Assembly: GCF_000247815.1 (NCBI RefSeq)
Contig: NC_021680.1
Span: forward strand, 2,458,649-2,522,648
Length of the DNA: 64,000 nt
Direction: 5' to 3'
Source of the DNA: Ficedula albicollis
Taxonomy: Eukaryota; Chordata; Aves; Passeriformes; Muscicapidae
How positions within the stretch are numbered: position 1 is the first letter of the stretch; each line of letters starts with the position of its first letter. The translations under genes were made by a program, and so were the position numbers. The notes beneath the pieces are model-generated. The model searched no databases. It had not been told where the DNA came from and worked only from the letters and a program-made list of their open reading frames with translations. Below, piece by piece: positions 63,546 to 64,000 of the stretch.

Positions 63546-64000
63546 GTTTACTACTGGTCACAGCTTGATTTGGAGCTCAAAGCTCTCTGCTCCATGTCAG
63601 AGCATTTACCCCGTCCCTTACTCAGCTGACAGCATCCTGCATCCCCACCAAAGAGCTTTTAAAGCTCTCACAGCTTTCTGCTCAAAGGCTTCTGAACTCT
63701 TCTGTGACTCGTGCAAGGGTTGTGCTTTCTGCTGCTGCTGTAGGATCCCAGTGCCCCAGCAGATGCCAGAGGCATGGTTTGTCCTTTGGATAGCTGTTGC
63801 TCCTATGCAGCCCTTGCTTCCTGAGCAGCCTGCAGTCTGAGCTGTGTCCCCTCTGCCTGTAGCAATTCCAAAGCCAGGGAAGGAAAGCTGTTCTCTGGAG
63901 ATCAACAGCTATGGAGAGAACAGGGGAAGATCCACTAGCCAGTGGTCTCAATGTCCTTGCTTAACACCTCAGTGCCAGGGCAGTGGGGGAAGGCAAGCCA
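63546..64000. other. Unique stretch to window end
   Basis: No gene recognised. Might contain further decayed CR1 sequence beyond 63545, but nothing diagnostic is visible. Confidence 0.45.

Overview
The window reads as vertebrate nuclear DNA, almost certainly from a bird and probably a songbird. The evidence is several 3'-end fragments of CR1 LINEs, the dominant avian retrotransposon, a 524-bp solo LTR with a perfect 5-bp target-site duplication, and a second LTR of a type I associate with songbird genomes. The GC-rich, CpG-poor background with AT-rich islands suits a small avian chromosome. I found no bacterial, phage, CRISPR or operon-like structure and no tRNA or rRNA gene.

I found no protein-coding gene that I can support. 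The longest open frames are read-throughs of homopolymers (poly-Pro/Gly/Lys/Phe) or of the ATGG microsatellite. The rest are short, unrecognised, and typical of chance frames in GC-rich DNA. The window is therefore best read as intergenic or intronic. About twenty AT-rich unique islands carry homeodomain-type sites (TAATTA, TAATCC), octamer-like sites and intact CpGs (near 6.6, 10.4, 16.6, 19.1, 24.8, 30.0, 33.4, 42.5, 55.0 and 61.9 kb, among others). They look like the conserved noncoding elements found around developmental regulator genes, but conservation cannot be shown from one sequence.

Layout. 1-6.9 kb: unique DNA with small tandem duplications, then a poly-C tract (320 bp) inside an AT-rich island. 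7-26 kb: unique DNA, a 190-bp ATGG microsatellite, the solo LTR (12630-13153), a nested duplication at 14.1 kb and a possible 59-nt exon at 22.3 kb. 26-37 kb: a T/C/T tract, a large nested duplication (27.5-28.4 kb) followed by LTR-like DNA, a second nested duplication (35.2-35.7 kb) and a MIR-like remnant. 37-50 kb: three poly-C tracts, including one of 1,121 bp that sits inside an LTR. 51-64 kb: CR1 fragments, a poly-T run, a CpG-rich block (58.0-58.3 kb), the last poly-C tract and further regulatory-looking islands.

Two features stand out. Six pure poly-C tracts (195-1,121 bp; 2,539 bp, about 4% of the window) all run as C on the + strand, and most are bounded by direct repeats or T-runs on both sides. 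Three nested duplications share an architecture in which the middle copy differs and the outer copies agree. Both may be assembly products (unmerged contig overlaps, false haplotype duplications) or real replication-slippage products. Raw reads would decide.
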